Below are positions 1 through 9,383 of a stretch of 64,000 nt of DNA, one piece after another. The DNA comes from Phoenix dactylifera (lineage: Eukaryota; Streptophyta; Magnoliopsida; Arecales; Arecaceae): contig NC_052409.1 in assembly GCF_009389715.1 (NCBI RefSeq), forward strand, positions 4,391,775-4,455,774, given 5' to 3'. Numbering within the stretch: position 1 is the stretch's first letter; each line of letters opens with the position of its first letter. Both the position numbers and the translations under genes were made by a program. The notes beneath the pieces are model-generated. The model was not told the DNA's origin. It was given only the letters and a program-made list of their open reading frames with translations, and ran no database searches.

Positions 1-1589
1 CCTCGTTAGCAGGGTATTCACAATCATTTTGAAGGATATGAAAAGAAAGGAAAGGGACCTACAAAAAACTGGATTCAAGTATTGAGATGGATTTTTGGCT
101 CAGTACATGGAAGTTGCTCATATATATATGTACTCACAAATGTAAGTGTATATCTATAAGCCAAGTAGGAGTAGATGGAAAATTAATGGTGCTCCTGGTT
201 ATGATTGTAGGTAAATGATTTTTACAGATGCTTTTTGGTCGATTAGGTTAACAAGCATTGATACAACAATAACCAGCATTGATGCAATTATGGATAGATT
301 AGATCAGAGGTGATTGATATATGATTAAATATCTAAATGTTTCAGATTTCAATGAAGTTTCTGAGGTTTTCATCTCTCTTCAAGAAATAGTTGATAACTT
401 TTTCTGCTGATGACCACATATGGAGGAACCTTAGTGTTTCTCCTTAGTCCAACAATGTGATGGCTCAGTTGCCCTTGACCTTTGTTTACTGGTTAATTTC
501 TTGTTACTAGTTTTTGAATATTTTTTTTGCTTTTCCCCAAACCATTCATACTTCAAAGCCCTTTCCCTATCTCTCATGATACTATCCTTTTCTATTTATA
601 TTCCACTTCATTTGCTCAAACATAACAAACTTGTAGGCCACAGTTAAATTTCCAGCAACCTGTACCCAGGAAACTCTCCACTGATTAGTAAACTTGCAAG
701 TCCTCTAGGAAACCATTTCTTCTAACCTAAATGCCTGGAATCAACAAATTTATATCTCGTATAAATATTGAAAGTAGAGATGCCTGATGTCCATTATGCT
801 CTAGCTTATATATTCATCTGCCCTACTCTTTGAATCCATGTTTGAGGCCTTTCTTTCATGAAACCTTGAATCTGTTTATTTTTAATCACTTTCATGCACC
901 TGAATCACCCCCCCCACTGCACCACACTACAAGAGAAGAAGAATGAGGAGTTTTGTTGGGGGGGGGGGGGGGGGGATGTCTTAAATTTTATATGGTCTAT
1001 CTATGAAACTCTATTAGGCTTTGTGTCTCATACAAGATTTGCAATCTCAATACCGGACCGTGTACCGATGTCCGATACTATGTTGGAACAATGCTGGTAC
1101 GCCCTATATGGAGTCAGTTTGGTGTACCAAAATTTGGTACACACCCATACCAAGTCTCAATACAGTATTGGTACAATAATGCCTGATACGGAGCTGGTAC
1201 ACAGCAGTACGGAAAAAATGGTCTTATGGCATGCCATCTCAATTAGATGAAAGTTAGTTCTGTCTCCTATAGGGCTAGTTATCAGATTACCTTAGAGTTC
1301 TTCCATGTTGAGTAGTGTTTGTGTCATTTTGCTTGTAGGCTTGAGCTGACACAATGGTTTTGGACTGGAATTTTTTGTTTGGCTCTAATATCGTGCAAAA
1401 AAAAAATCTAAAACATAGAAACCTTTGAAAACTTGCAAAAAAGAGAAGAAAAAAACTTCTTTGCAACTTTATTGCAATAGTGACATGTATTTCCTTGTAA
1501 AGCTCCTTAAAAGGTCAAGGGTGTTGTGTGATTGTGTCGAAGTTGATCAAACTGAATTTTAAATAGGAAAATTGAATTTTATATAATCT
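1..1589. other. Intergenic, no gene recognised
   Basis: AT-rich DNA with no protein family or RNA gene that I can recognise. It contains a C run near 909-916, a G run near 959-975, and the GTACC-rich module listed separately. The short open frames here have no recognisable domain. Confidence 0.5.
1040..1215. repeat. GTACC/GGTAC-rich repeat module, copy 1
   Basis: A stretch of about 175 bp is crowded with variants of GGTAC, GTACC, TACCGG and ATACGG on both strands (for example at 1053, 1098, 1125, 1136, 1169 and 1192). A similar composition recurs at 4745-4895. The dense self-complementary hexamers suggest a diverged dispersed repeat with hairpin potential. I cannot assign a named family. Confidence 0.45.
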
Positions 1590-1606
1590 TATTAATTTTG
1601 TCATAT

Positions 1607-1768
1607 GAGGGCGGGCCTTGCACAATGATAAGGTTGCTTCATTGTGATTTGATGTCACGGGCACGAACACAAAAATATCCTCCCTACATGTGGGGTTAAG
1701 GTTGTGTACATCTGATCCTCTCCAGATCTTGTAGTTGTAGGAGCCTCGAGCACTGGGTCACATTTTTT
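1607..1768 (+). mobile_element. tRNA-derived SINE (Au-like), with target-site duplication
   Basis: The element starts GAGGGCGGGCCTTGCACAAT. It has an A-box-like segment (CAATGATAAGGTTG) and a degraded B-box (GTCACGGGCACGAAC). Its body matches the widespread plant SINE layout: a 'ggggttaaggttgtgtac' segment, then 'ggagcctcgagcactgggt', and a T-rich 3' end. A 17-bp target-site duplication flanks it: TATTAATTTTGTCATAT at 1590-1606 and TATTAATGTTGTCATAT at 1769-1785 (16 of 17 identical). Both box motifs are degraded, so Pol III activity is unlikely. Confidence 0.8.
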
Positions 1769-1785
1769 TATTAATGTTGTCATAT

Positions 1786-2633
1786 ATGGGTGAACTATTG
1801 TTAGAATAAGAGAAAAGGTACGAACACCAGGTAGATATGTTGCTTCTGCTTGAAATAAAATAAATCATCTTCTAGCCATTTTTTATATTATTTCCTTGCA
1901 CCGTGAAGCATTCCTCAAACCAGTAAACCATGATAGTACTAGTAGCACGGGAATATCCAAGAAACCTGCTTGGTGGAAAATTAACTCCATATTATGCATC
2001 GTTTCCATAAGTAAAAAGTATAAAAGTGCTACATGACCTATCTTTGAAGCATGTTTACTACCAAATGACCACAAGACTTAGAGTTGTTACCGTATTAGAT
2101 TTGGAAGTATTAGATTTAGAAGTATTAGCAATTTAGCATCAACTTTCAAATATTGTATGGTCTTAAGTTTGCAATTCCTTTATGTCGAGTACCTAAGCTA
2201 CGCATTAGAACTCATTGAGACAATGAGACCTGTTACATGACCTCTGGGACATGACAATATGTTCATGTTTCTTTAGGGTTCTATCTGAATTGTTGTTGCT
2301 CGAACATCAGAAAGCCAATGCCATGAATATGTTGTGTACCATGTGATCATTCATGATTCATTGGTCAGGGGAGCCTAAAAATGTTACCATTCTTGTTAAT
2401 ATCTATTAATTAGTTGATATGTTGTCCACCTTGATTTGTATCTGCTTTATATAAATTTAATAGCTTTATGGCCACTCTCTTTAGCTGTCTTAAATTATTT
2501 CTTTTTTGAAATGCTCTATTAGTCTGTAAAACATATGCTATCCATATTAATTTTAGAAATTTTTGAAAATATTGGAGTTTTAATTTAATATGGACATCTC
2601 TGTTTACATGTACAAGTTTTTTATTTCTTTCAG
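1786..2633. other. No gene recognised upstream of the alpha-CT relic
   Basis: AT-rich sequence that would be intron if the upstream part of the carboxyltransferase gene existed. I looked for the preceding exons of that gene (the catalytic carboxyltransferase core) and saw none, so they are either deleted or lie left of the window. Confidence 0.5.
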
Positions 2634-3804
2634 GAACCTCTAGGTGGTGCGCACACTGATCCATCTTCGACTTCCCAACAGATAAAGCTTACGGTCACAA
2701 AAGCCATGGAGGTATATCTTGTTTTATTGTTATCCACATGTTAAGTTATCCATCAAGGCCTTCTTGACATGTCCTGCAAAGGTATTGAAATACCTTTTTA
2801 TTTTATTCAGGAGCTTGGAGAAATGGATATTGATGGTTTACTTAGCCAACGACATCTGAAATTCCGGGCACTTGGGGATTTGTGGAAGGTGAGCCAGTGG
2901 ATCCTGAGAAGAAATGCAACATGAAGAAGAAGGAATCTGACCTTGCTCAAGTCAGAGCTGACATTGAGACTGGAATTGATAATCTCATGAAGATAGCAAG
3001 AGAAGCCAAGGGAAAATCTGCAGCTCCCATCATCTCTAATGAGGCTATAGAAACACTGATGCAAGAAGTAGACAAGGAAATGACAAATGCCTTTATTGCT
3101 ATGGGCCTGCAAGAGAAACTGGAAGCTCTCAAGATGGAGTTATCCACATCTCCAGGCACAGCTGATCAAACACTTAGCCCAACATTGCAGGAAAGGGTAG
3201 ACAGTCTGATGCAAGAATTTAAGCATAATTTGTCCCAACCTGGATCTTACATTGGGTTAAAACAGAAGCTTGAGATGTTATCAGAGGCTAGAAGGTGGAA
3301 CGAGCAGAGGATGAAGGGAGAGAAGCTGAAGAAAGAGATCAATGAAAAACTCCAAAAGCAGGTCAAGGGGAAGATGGAGATTCTAAGAAAGGCATGCGGC
3401 AAGGTGGCAAAGGGAGAGACATTGGATGAGAATCAGATCGAGGAGGTGGAGAAGGCCAAGGAAGAGCTGAAGGAGATGCTAAAATCGGTGAACCTGGAGG
3501 TGGTGGGATTGGGAAGAAGACAGTGCCGACCCCACCTAACATAGGGGAGATATTAGTAAAGGCAGATGATGTGATAAAGAAAGAAATGAGGCGGTGATAG
3601 ATAAGGCAGGGTTAAGAGGGAAGATAGATGAAAAAGGCAGAGATAGCGAGTGGTGCAAGTAAAGAAAAGGCGGAGAATTTGCTGAAGGAGATAAGAGAAG
3701 GAATCACTGCTATAATGGATACAACGGATCTGAAGAAGAAGGTTGAAAGTACTGTGGGATTGCCAGTGCAGGAAACAGTTGGTGCTGGTAGCTCCAGTGG
3801 ATGA
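2634..3804 (+). pseudogene. CAC3: Plastid acetyl-CoA carboxylase carboxyltransferase alpha subunit, 3' relic
   Basis: This is the 3' end of the gene for the alpha-carboxyltransferase subunit of plastid heteromeric acetyl-CoA carboxylase, which makes malonyl-CoA for fatty acid synthesis. Exon 2634-2711 encodes EPLGGAHTDPSSTSQQIK, a hallmark of the family just after the catalytic core. A GT-AG intron (2712-2810) leads to a last exon from 2811. That exon encodes LLSQRHLKFRALG, then, in another frame, EGEPVDPEKKCNMKKKE and the long charged coiled-coil tail typical of plant alpha-CT. The frame breaks at about 2876, 3510, 3588 and 3636. The tail can be followed through these shifts to a TGA at 3802-3804. 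The catalytic core exons are not visible in the window. It is a pseudogene fragment with a conserved intron, so it arose by DNA duplication and not by retroposition. The tail is longer and more variable than the core in this family, but four shifts rule out normal expression. Confidence 0.85.
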
Positions 3805-4744
3805 GTTAGTAAATTCATGCAAAACGCCGAAACCTAATGTTGGTTATGGATATTGTAGAAGTCTTTCCCTAATAGTTTGAGGATTTTCCCCCCTCCATCT
3901 TTTATTCTTGATTTTTCTTTATGATGGTAAACTTACTCAAGATTGATTTAGGAATTATGTTGGGCATCTGAAATGTATTGAATGTTTGATGCAGTGGAAC
4001 AAATAATTTGGTAAATAAAAATTTTGATCTATGTTGATGGATTTAGTCTGGAAGCCTTGGGTTGATATGTTCAATTAATTTCCGTATCTTGTGAATTCAG
4101 CCCAAGTTGCTTGGCATTAGTTGATAAGTTTGCCGAGCACACCTGTTGATCTATCTGTTAATGCAATTTGGAAGAAGTATGGACCTCATGGTAAGCACAA
4201 GCATAATGTCCTGTTGAGTTATCAGGAGTCAGATTAATCTTCTCATTTGGAATACATTTGATTTCTTTCATTTTTCATTCCAGCATTGAAAATGTATGCT
4301 GCTTCATCCATAGTTCTCCATCCTTCTCCTCAGTGTCCCATTGGTCTCCTGAGAGTTCTTCAATCCAGGAGAAAAGATGTCATCAAGCTGTTGACATGTT
4401 GTATTCTGTGAGGACAATGCTGGTCCATAAGAGGAGTGCAGTGGCGATGACAAGGATTGTAATGGGTGTCCATTTAAGAGCAACTCCTGCTTGTATCAAT
4501 GAAAGATAAAAGGTTAAGTTTCCCATTGCCTACAATAGATGCCACAGATTATTGTGACTGCGAGTAGGTTGGATTGAAGTCATACTCACTTCAAGAAGCT
4601 TGGAACTCCAGAGTGTGGATTCTTGTTGAAGGATGACTGGAAATGCCCTTGCTTCAGACCCTGTAAAGGACATAGGGAATCAGGGGCCCTTTTCACTGCC
4701 ATGCATATAAAGCTACCATCTAACTCAAGGTTTGCTGTTTCGAC
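3805..4744. other. 3' flank of the alpha-CT relic
   Basis: The former 3' UTR continues to roughly 4020, with 'aataaa'-like sequence near 4013. Beyond it I see no gene or element. Confidence 0.4.
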
Positions 4745-4895
4745 AACAGACCCCGTACGGGTGCCACACTAGTATTGTTGTTATGGTATGATACAAAGTC
4801 TTTTCGGCGTAACATTGGTACGTCGTCCGTACCGGATATTGGTATTGAATTGGTATGTATGTATGGTACGTCCGTACCGTTCGGTATGGCATATC
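4745..4895. repeat. GTACC/GGTAC-rich repeat module, copy 2
   Basis: A second stretch dense in CCGTAC, GGTACG, GTACCG and GGTAT motifs, including GGTACGTCGTCCGTACCG near 4818-4835 and GGTACGTCCGTACCG near 4865-4879. Both are near-perfect inverted repeats. It resembles the module at 1040-1215, so the alpha-CT relic lies between two such modules. Confidence 0.45.
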
Positions 4896-5004
4896 ATGAT
4901 CTAGCTTGTCAGGCAACTGTGAGGGTAAGACAGTAATGGCCAGTGTGTACCTGACTATCATATATAAATATCTGAGAATATTAGTCAAATATAAAAGAAA
5001 CCAC

Positions 5005-5880
5005 CTGAAGTTTGATAGTTGCTAATCACTTTGGAGAATTCTTCTGTAGCTATATCATGAACTTGCCCATCGTCAGAGTTCAGCTTAAATAGATTGGCTT
5101 GAGTTCTTGTATCCAAGTATCGCTTTCTTATATTTCCAATCACATAATCTGCAAAGTAATGGAGGGAAAAAAAAAAATTGACATGAAATGCCAGAAAGTC
5201 CAACAGATCTGTGGAACATATTAAAAATGCATAACAGGGGATTACCAAATCTTTTGAATGCATATGGCTTTGTGAATGACTGCACAACCTTGACATCAAC
5301 CTTCTCAAACTCCTTTCGCAGATCCTGAAGATAATGGAATGCCAATTTTCTTGGATACCAGATTCACAGAGTGTGATGTAGCAAACTTCATTTCCTATCA
5401 GATAGCTGTAGCCTCACTTATTATAAAAGAAAACAGTAAAAGAGAATCACGAGAACAATGCTTTTGTGTATTCATTATTCTTGTGCTGGTGAATGTTTAC
5501 TCTTTTTAAATTACATTTTTATGATGGTTGTTTAAAAATCTGTATAATATTATAGTATTACGTTTTAGGCATATATATATATATATATATATGTAGATCG
5601 ATAGGTATAGATATGTTAATGTGTTTCTGTATACCTACATGAGCGAAGCGCGGATTTTCTTTTTATTCGTTGTTTTCTTTCTGGCAGTAATAAAGCATGG
5701 ATTTAAGAAGAAGACGCTTACTGAAAAACAATGGTGATCAATGAGAATGGTCATTTTGGACTTTGTCAAAGCTCCTGTTGCAATCTCCTTTAGCACGAGC
5801 TCTCCTTTCTGCTATAAAATGATGAGACTTCATTGTCCAGTCAAGTAGGTTGGTGTTTGAGATAAGGCATCCCATCACCC
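5005..5880 (-). pseudogene. SEC22-like longin SNARE, decayed
   Basis: Three exon relics on the minus strand match the longin domain of SEC22-type vesicle SNAREs, which act in ER-Golgi transport. The 5' relic (about 5880-5722) reads LKEIATGALTKSKMTILIDH and ends at a GTAAGC donor. The middle exon (5394-5246) reads EVCYITLCESG, then after a one-base deletion near 5358 LAFHYLQDLRKEFEKVD and FTKPYAFKRF. The third exon (5148-5005) reads IRKRYLDTRTQANLFKLN and VHDIATEEFSKVIS. RKxYxDTRTQ is the most conserved stretch of the family. The middle/third exon junction keeps phase (F-D). The R-SNARE helix and the membrane anchor were not found further downstream. Another frameshift lies near 5800. It resembles the divergent plant SEC22-like (At5g52270-type) group more than canonical SEC22. 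The frameshifts and the missing SNARE motif argue for a pseudogene. Confidence 0.7.
5570..5592. repeat. (AT)n microsatellite
   Basis: About eleven AT repeats between exon relics of the SEC22-like pseudogene. Confidence 0.9.
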
Positions 5881-5899
5881 AGCCTACCAACCAAGGCCA

Positions 5900-7295
5900 G
5901 TCTAACCATGTTTCAGAAGCTTTCTTCAAATTCTGAGAAGTTGGGAGGGAATTGTCAATGGTAGAGAGATGAGAAGTTCTCTTACAGGAATGGAAGGAGA
6001 AGCTGGTGGTGTAGAAGAGAACAGGAAAGCTTAATATGGAAGGAGGTGGATTGGGGAAGAAGTAATACCTTTTGGTGCCGAAAGAAATCTTAGAAAGTGG
6101 AGAAAGCTAGAATATCCAATTGCCGATTTGTCTTTCTTCCTTCAACCTCTTCAAGTTTTTCTTTTAAAAAATCTAGAAGCTTACTTGCTTTTTGCCTTTT
6201 TCTTTTTTTTTTGGCTGGGGTTGACAATTTCTTTTCTTGGTATAAGTTTTTTCTCAACGATTCACTCCACAGGAAGCTTGTGCATTGAAATACGTACTAT
6301 GAGACAGGAATATGAGTTGGATACACTTCATGGAGTGTCAGAGGCACTGTCAAGGGAAAACCTACGCCAGAGGGAGTCTATGCCTCCCCGAATCTCAGCA
6401 AAAGATCCCCCATATATGAATCCTAATTTTAAAAGCTGTTGTCATCAATGCTGCAAATTAAATTTTAGATGTTTGACAATATTTAATTTGAGGCTTAGTT
6501 GTTTTGGATAAGCTCATGAACTAACTCTGTTTAGTCCTTGAGAAATGTTTAAGATTCTTAGACCCCGATGGACCTCACAACCCGAAATAAGGCAACACGC
6601 AGATAAGTAAAATGTAAAAGATTTTGGTAGATGAAGAATCGATGGACTTTGATACCATTTAAGACCTATGTAAAAATCTAAGTATTATTGGCGCTACAAG
6701 CGTCCTGCTAAACTTTTCATGTGAGGCTATTATTCCTCAACAAGAAAAAATATAGGACAATGGTTTGTGCATTAAAGGTGTATGCAATATATGTATTCTG
6801 AAAGTTACTTGGAATGTGTTAAGCTAAAGTTTAAGAATAAGGCTGGTCATCAACTATTTGCATATTTGGATCATTGTAAAGCAGAATCATCTGCATGGAT
6901 TTTGAGATTTTGCCTTTCTTAAATATTTTTCTGAATTGCCAAACGGAATGGCTCAGCTAAAGCAAAGACAATATAATAAACTTAGGATGGATTTAAGATC
7001 AACACCAGCATGAACCAATTGAAAAGATTTTCCTTACTTGTCATTGGTCCTTGCAAATGGAAGCTAGAAATTAGAAAAAAAAGCAAATGGAAGTTCTAAC
7101 ATGTAATCCTTTTAATAAATCTTTATTATCTTATGAATTTAGGAGTGTTTGTGCAAACAGAGCCGTCTTCTTTTTCCTTGCCTCTTCACCTTATCATGTC
7201 CTGCTTTCCCCTTTTTAAGCTTCTCGTGTCCAACCCAAAACACATCACATCCCACTTTTGATCATATATTCTATTACTTGTTCGGTGGAACCACC
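5900..7295. other. Intergenic, no gene recognised
   Basis: Several open frames occur (for example 6128-6511) but none has a recognisable domain, and base composition does not change over them. I see no RNA gene and no clear transposon end. Confidence 0.45.
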
Positions 7296-7306
7296 TAATT
7301 AGCACT

Positions 7307-7678
7307 TTTTTTTTTTGCTAATAAAAAAGGAGAAGGAAGGGACAAATCCATCCCCGCGTAGCAGCTCCCACTGGGCCCCCACCTTGCTAGGAGAATGTTC
7401 GATACGGGCAGAAATGACCGTGTGTTGCAGCCGGTTTTACTCATACCCTTCCCACTCGTGGCCCGATTCGGTTACTCCTCTGAGCTCCGGCACGAATACC
7501 ACGTGTGAGTACATCACACTGGCACCAACGAGGCTACTAGCAGAGTGATACGCCCTTCCAGACCCATGTCCGAGCAGGGAGCATCCGGTCTCCACAATTT
7601 AATCGATGCCCGTGCGTTTCGAACTCGGAACCACTTGGTTGGAAGTAAGGCCACGCTCCCACTAGGCTACCATCTCAA
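7307..7678 (-). mobile_element. tRNA-derived SINE, minus strand, with target-site duplication
   Basis: Read on the minus strand, the element begins GAGATGGTAGCCTAGTGGGA, which contains an A-box (TAGCCTAGTGG). About 35 bases later comes a B-box-like GGTTCCGAGTTCGAAAC. It ends in a poly(A) tail, seen as the T run at 7306-7316 on the plus strand. It is flanked by TAATTAGCACT (7296-7306) and TAGTTAGCACT (7679-7689), a target-site duplication with one mismatch. Its length of about 370 bp is at the long end for plant SINEs, and its GC content is clearly above the flanks. Confidence 0.72.
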
Positions 7679-7689
7679 TAGTTAGCACT

Positions 7690-9372
7690 GATTTTTCTAT
7701 TAAGAAAAAAAATAGTAGTGCACTTATGTTGGTTCAACCTAATTAGCACTACTACTGCGTGCCATGTGAAAGAAGTACCTAAAAGTCATCTTAAGAAACT
7801 GATAGGCCATTAGATTATTGTTTTTATGAGCAATGCGGTCTATGATTGTTAGGCTTTGTTTAGTCTAAGCTTGCTCGTCCAAAGGTGGATCTATTACATC
7901 TCTTATACTTGCATCATAAACATACTTCTCATAGAAATATCTTCTGACATTCAGACGGCAGACATGTCCCTTGCATTGTTTTTCCTCATGTTTTGCTTTT
8001 TTCTAAGAAATATTTCCCTAATTTTTGTTTTCCTCATATCATGAATTCATTATCAAATAGCAACTTTGAGAAAATAATTGACATAATATATGCTTCCTTA
8101 TAAAATTGTTGTTATTGACATAGCTGCAAGCAAGTCTGCTTGGATAGGAAATTATTGTAGCAAAATCTTGATAAACTTTTCAAAATTAACATAATTTTGT
8201 TCTATTTTCATTTAAGTCAGACCAAATCAGATTTAATATTTGTTTTATTAATCTATCAGATATTTTAAGCCAATCCAGGTAAAAAATACCTCAAACACCA
8301 ACTAGAAATATGTATAAATTGAGTATTCCATTATATCATAACATAATTCGCAAAAATATTAATTAAAAATGATAATCATCAATAATTTATCATTTCTTCA
8401 ACAAATATCATCAATAATTTATGTTGCATAAGATTTGGTTAACACATATATACGCTGGCTTTGGATTGGTTTTAGATTTTGAATTGGTTTTTGATTTTCG
8501 CCGAGATATTTAGTGATCTACATCCAATTTGTACAACGAATCAAACATATTTTTGCATCTAATATAATGTTTTAAATTGAGATTCGGATTGGTTTTGATT
8601 ATTTCTGAATCAAGTCTAATGAAGATGGATTGATGCAATCTAGTTATATAGAAATTATTGTCTTATTTAGAACGAGACAGGGCGTAGCTCGGACGACTCT
8701 AAGGTTGGCTGGTGGAGGCGTTGGTCTCCTCTACTAGGTGGCCAGCAAGAAATTTTTTTGCCGGAAGATTTCTAGCAGGAGACCCTTCGATGCCTAAGCT
8801 GACTTGGGACGATGTGACGTGTAATAACGTCAAGCAGCAGTTGGTAGTATGGTGCGGCATGGGGTCAATCTGTGTGGGCAAAATATAGTGCAGATCTAAT
8901 GTAGAACATATGACTGCCATGATCACAGACTGATATGGTTGTCGGTTATTGGGGTTGTCTACCTTTGTCGACACGTGCTGGTTTTTCTATAGCAGCAACT
9001 CCTCGGCCATAGCCAAAGTATTCACCTCAATTTTGGTCCAAAGATAGAAAGGCCGATTCCAAGATCGGGGTGCGCAGTATTTCCTCTATCAGAAATCATT
9101 TATGTTTTCTTCCACAGAAATTGCGCGCGACAGATACAAGTTGAGTTGCTTGCATCCACAACGCAAAGAGATGCTAAAAGCCAGCAAAGAAAATATAAGG
9201 TGGCTGCGAAGCAGCTGCCGACGGCGGACTCCATCGGCTTATTCGAGCCACGTGGCGCGCATCCAGGTCTTTCAGATATTTTCCAAATTCAAAATGAGGT
9301 CGGCCTTCCGGCCCACCGATGGCGGTCAAGGCGTGGAATATTACAAAATCGGCGTGACAATATCAGTCCCTC
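7690..9372. other. Intergenic, no gene recognised
   Basis: AT-rich up to about 8660, then more GC-rich up to the helicase-relic promoter. A CACGTG hexamer lies near 8964. There are no recognisable coding segments. Confidence 0.4.
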
Positions 9373-9373
9373 C

Positions 9374-9383
9374 CATATAAATG
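9374..9383 (+). promoter_or_regulatory. Candidate TATA box of the helicase relic
   Basis: CATATAAATG sits in a locally GC-rich stretch, about 145 bp before a GT donor at 9527. That donor pairs with an acceptor at 9826-9827, two bases before the ATG at 9830, so a 5' UTR intron of about 300 bp is likely. Confidence 0.45.

Noticed and set aside
894-1250. 118-codon open frame with a poly-Gly stretch
   Set aside because: It covers a G run and the GTACC-rich repeat and has no similarity to a known domain.
6128-6511. 127-codon open frame
   Set aside because: Composition is like the surrounding intergenic DNA, it is Phe/Leu-rich from T-rich sequence, and no domain is seen.
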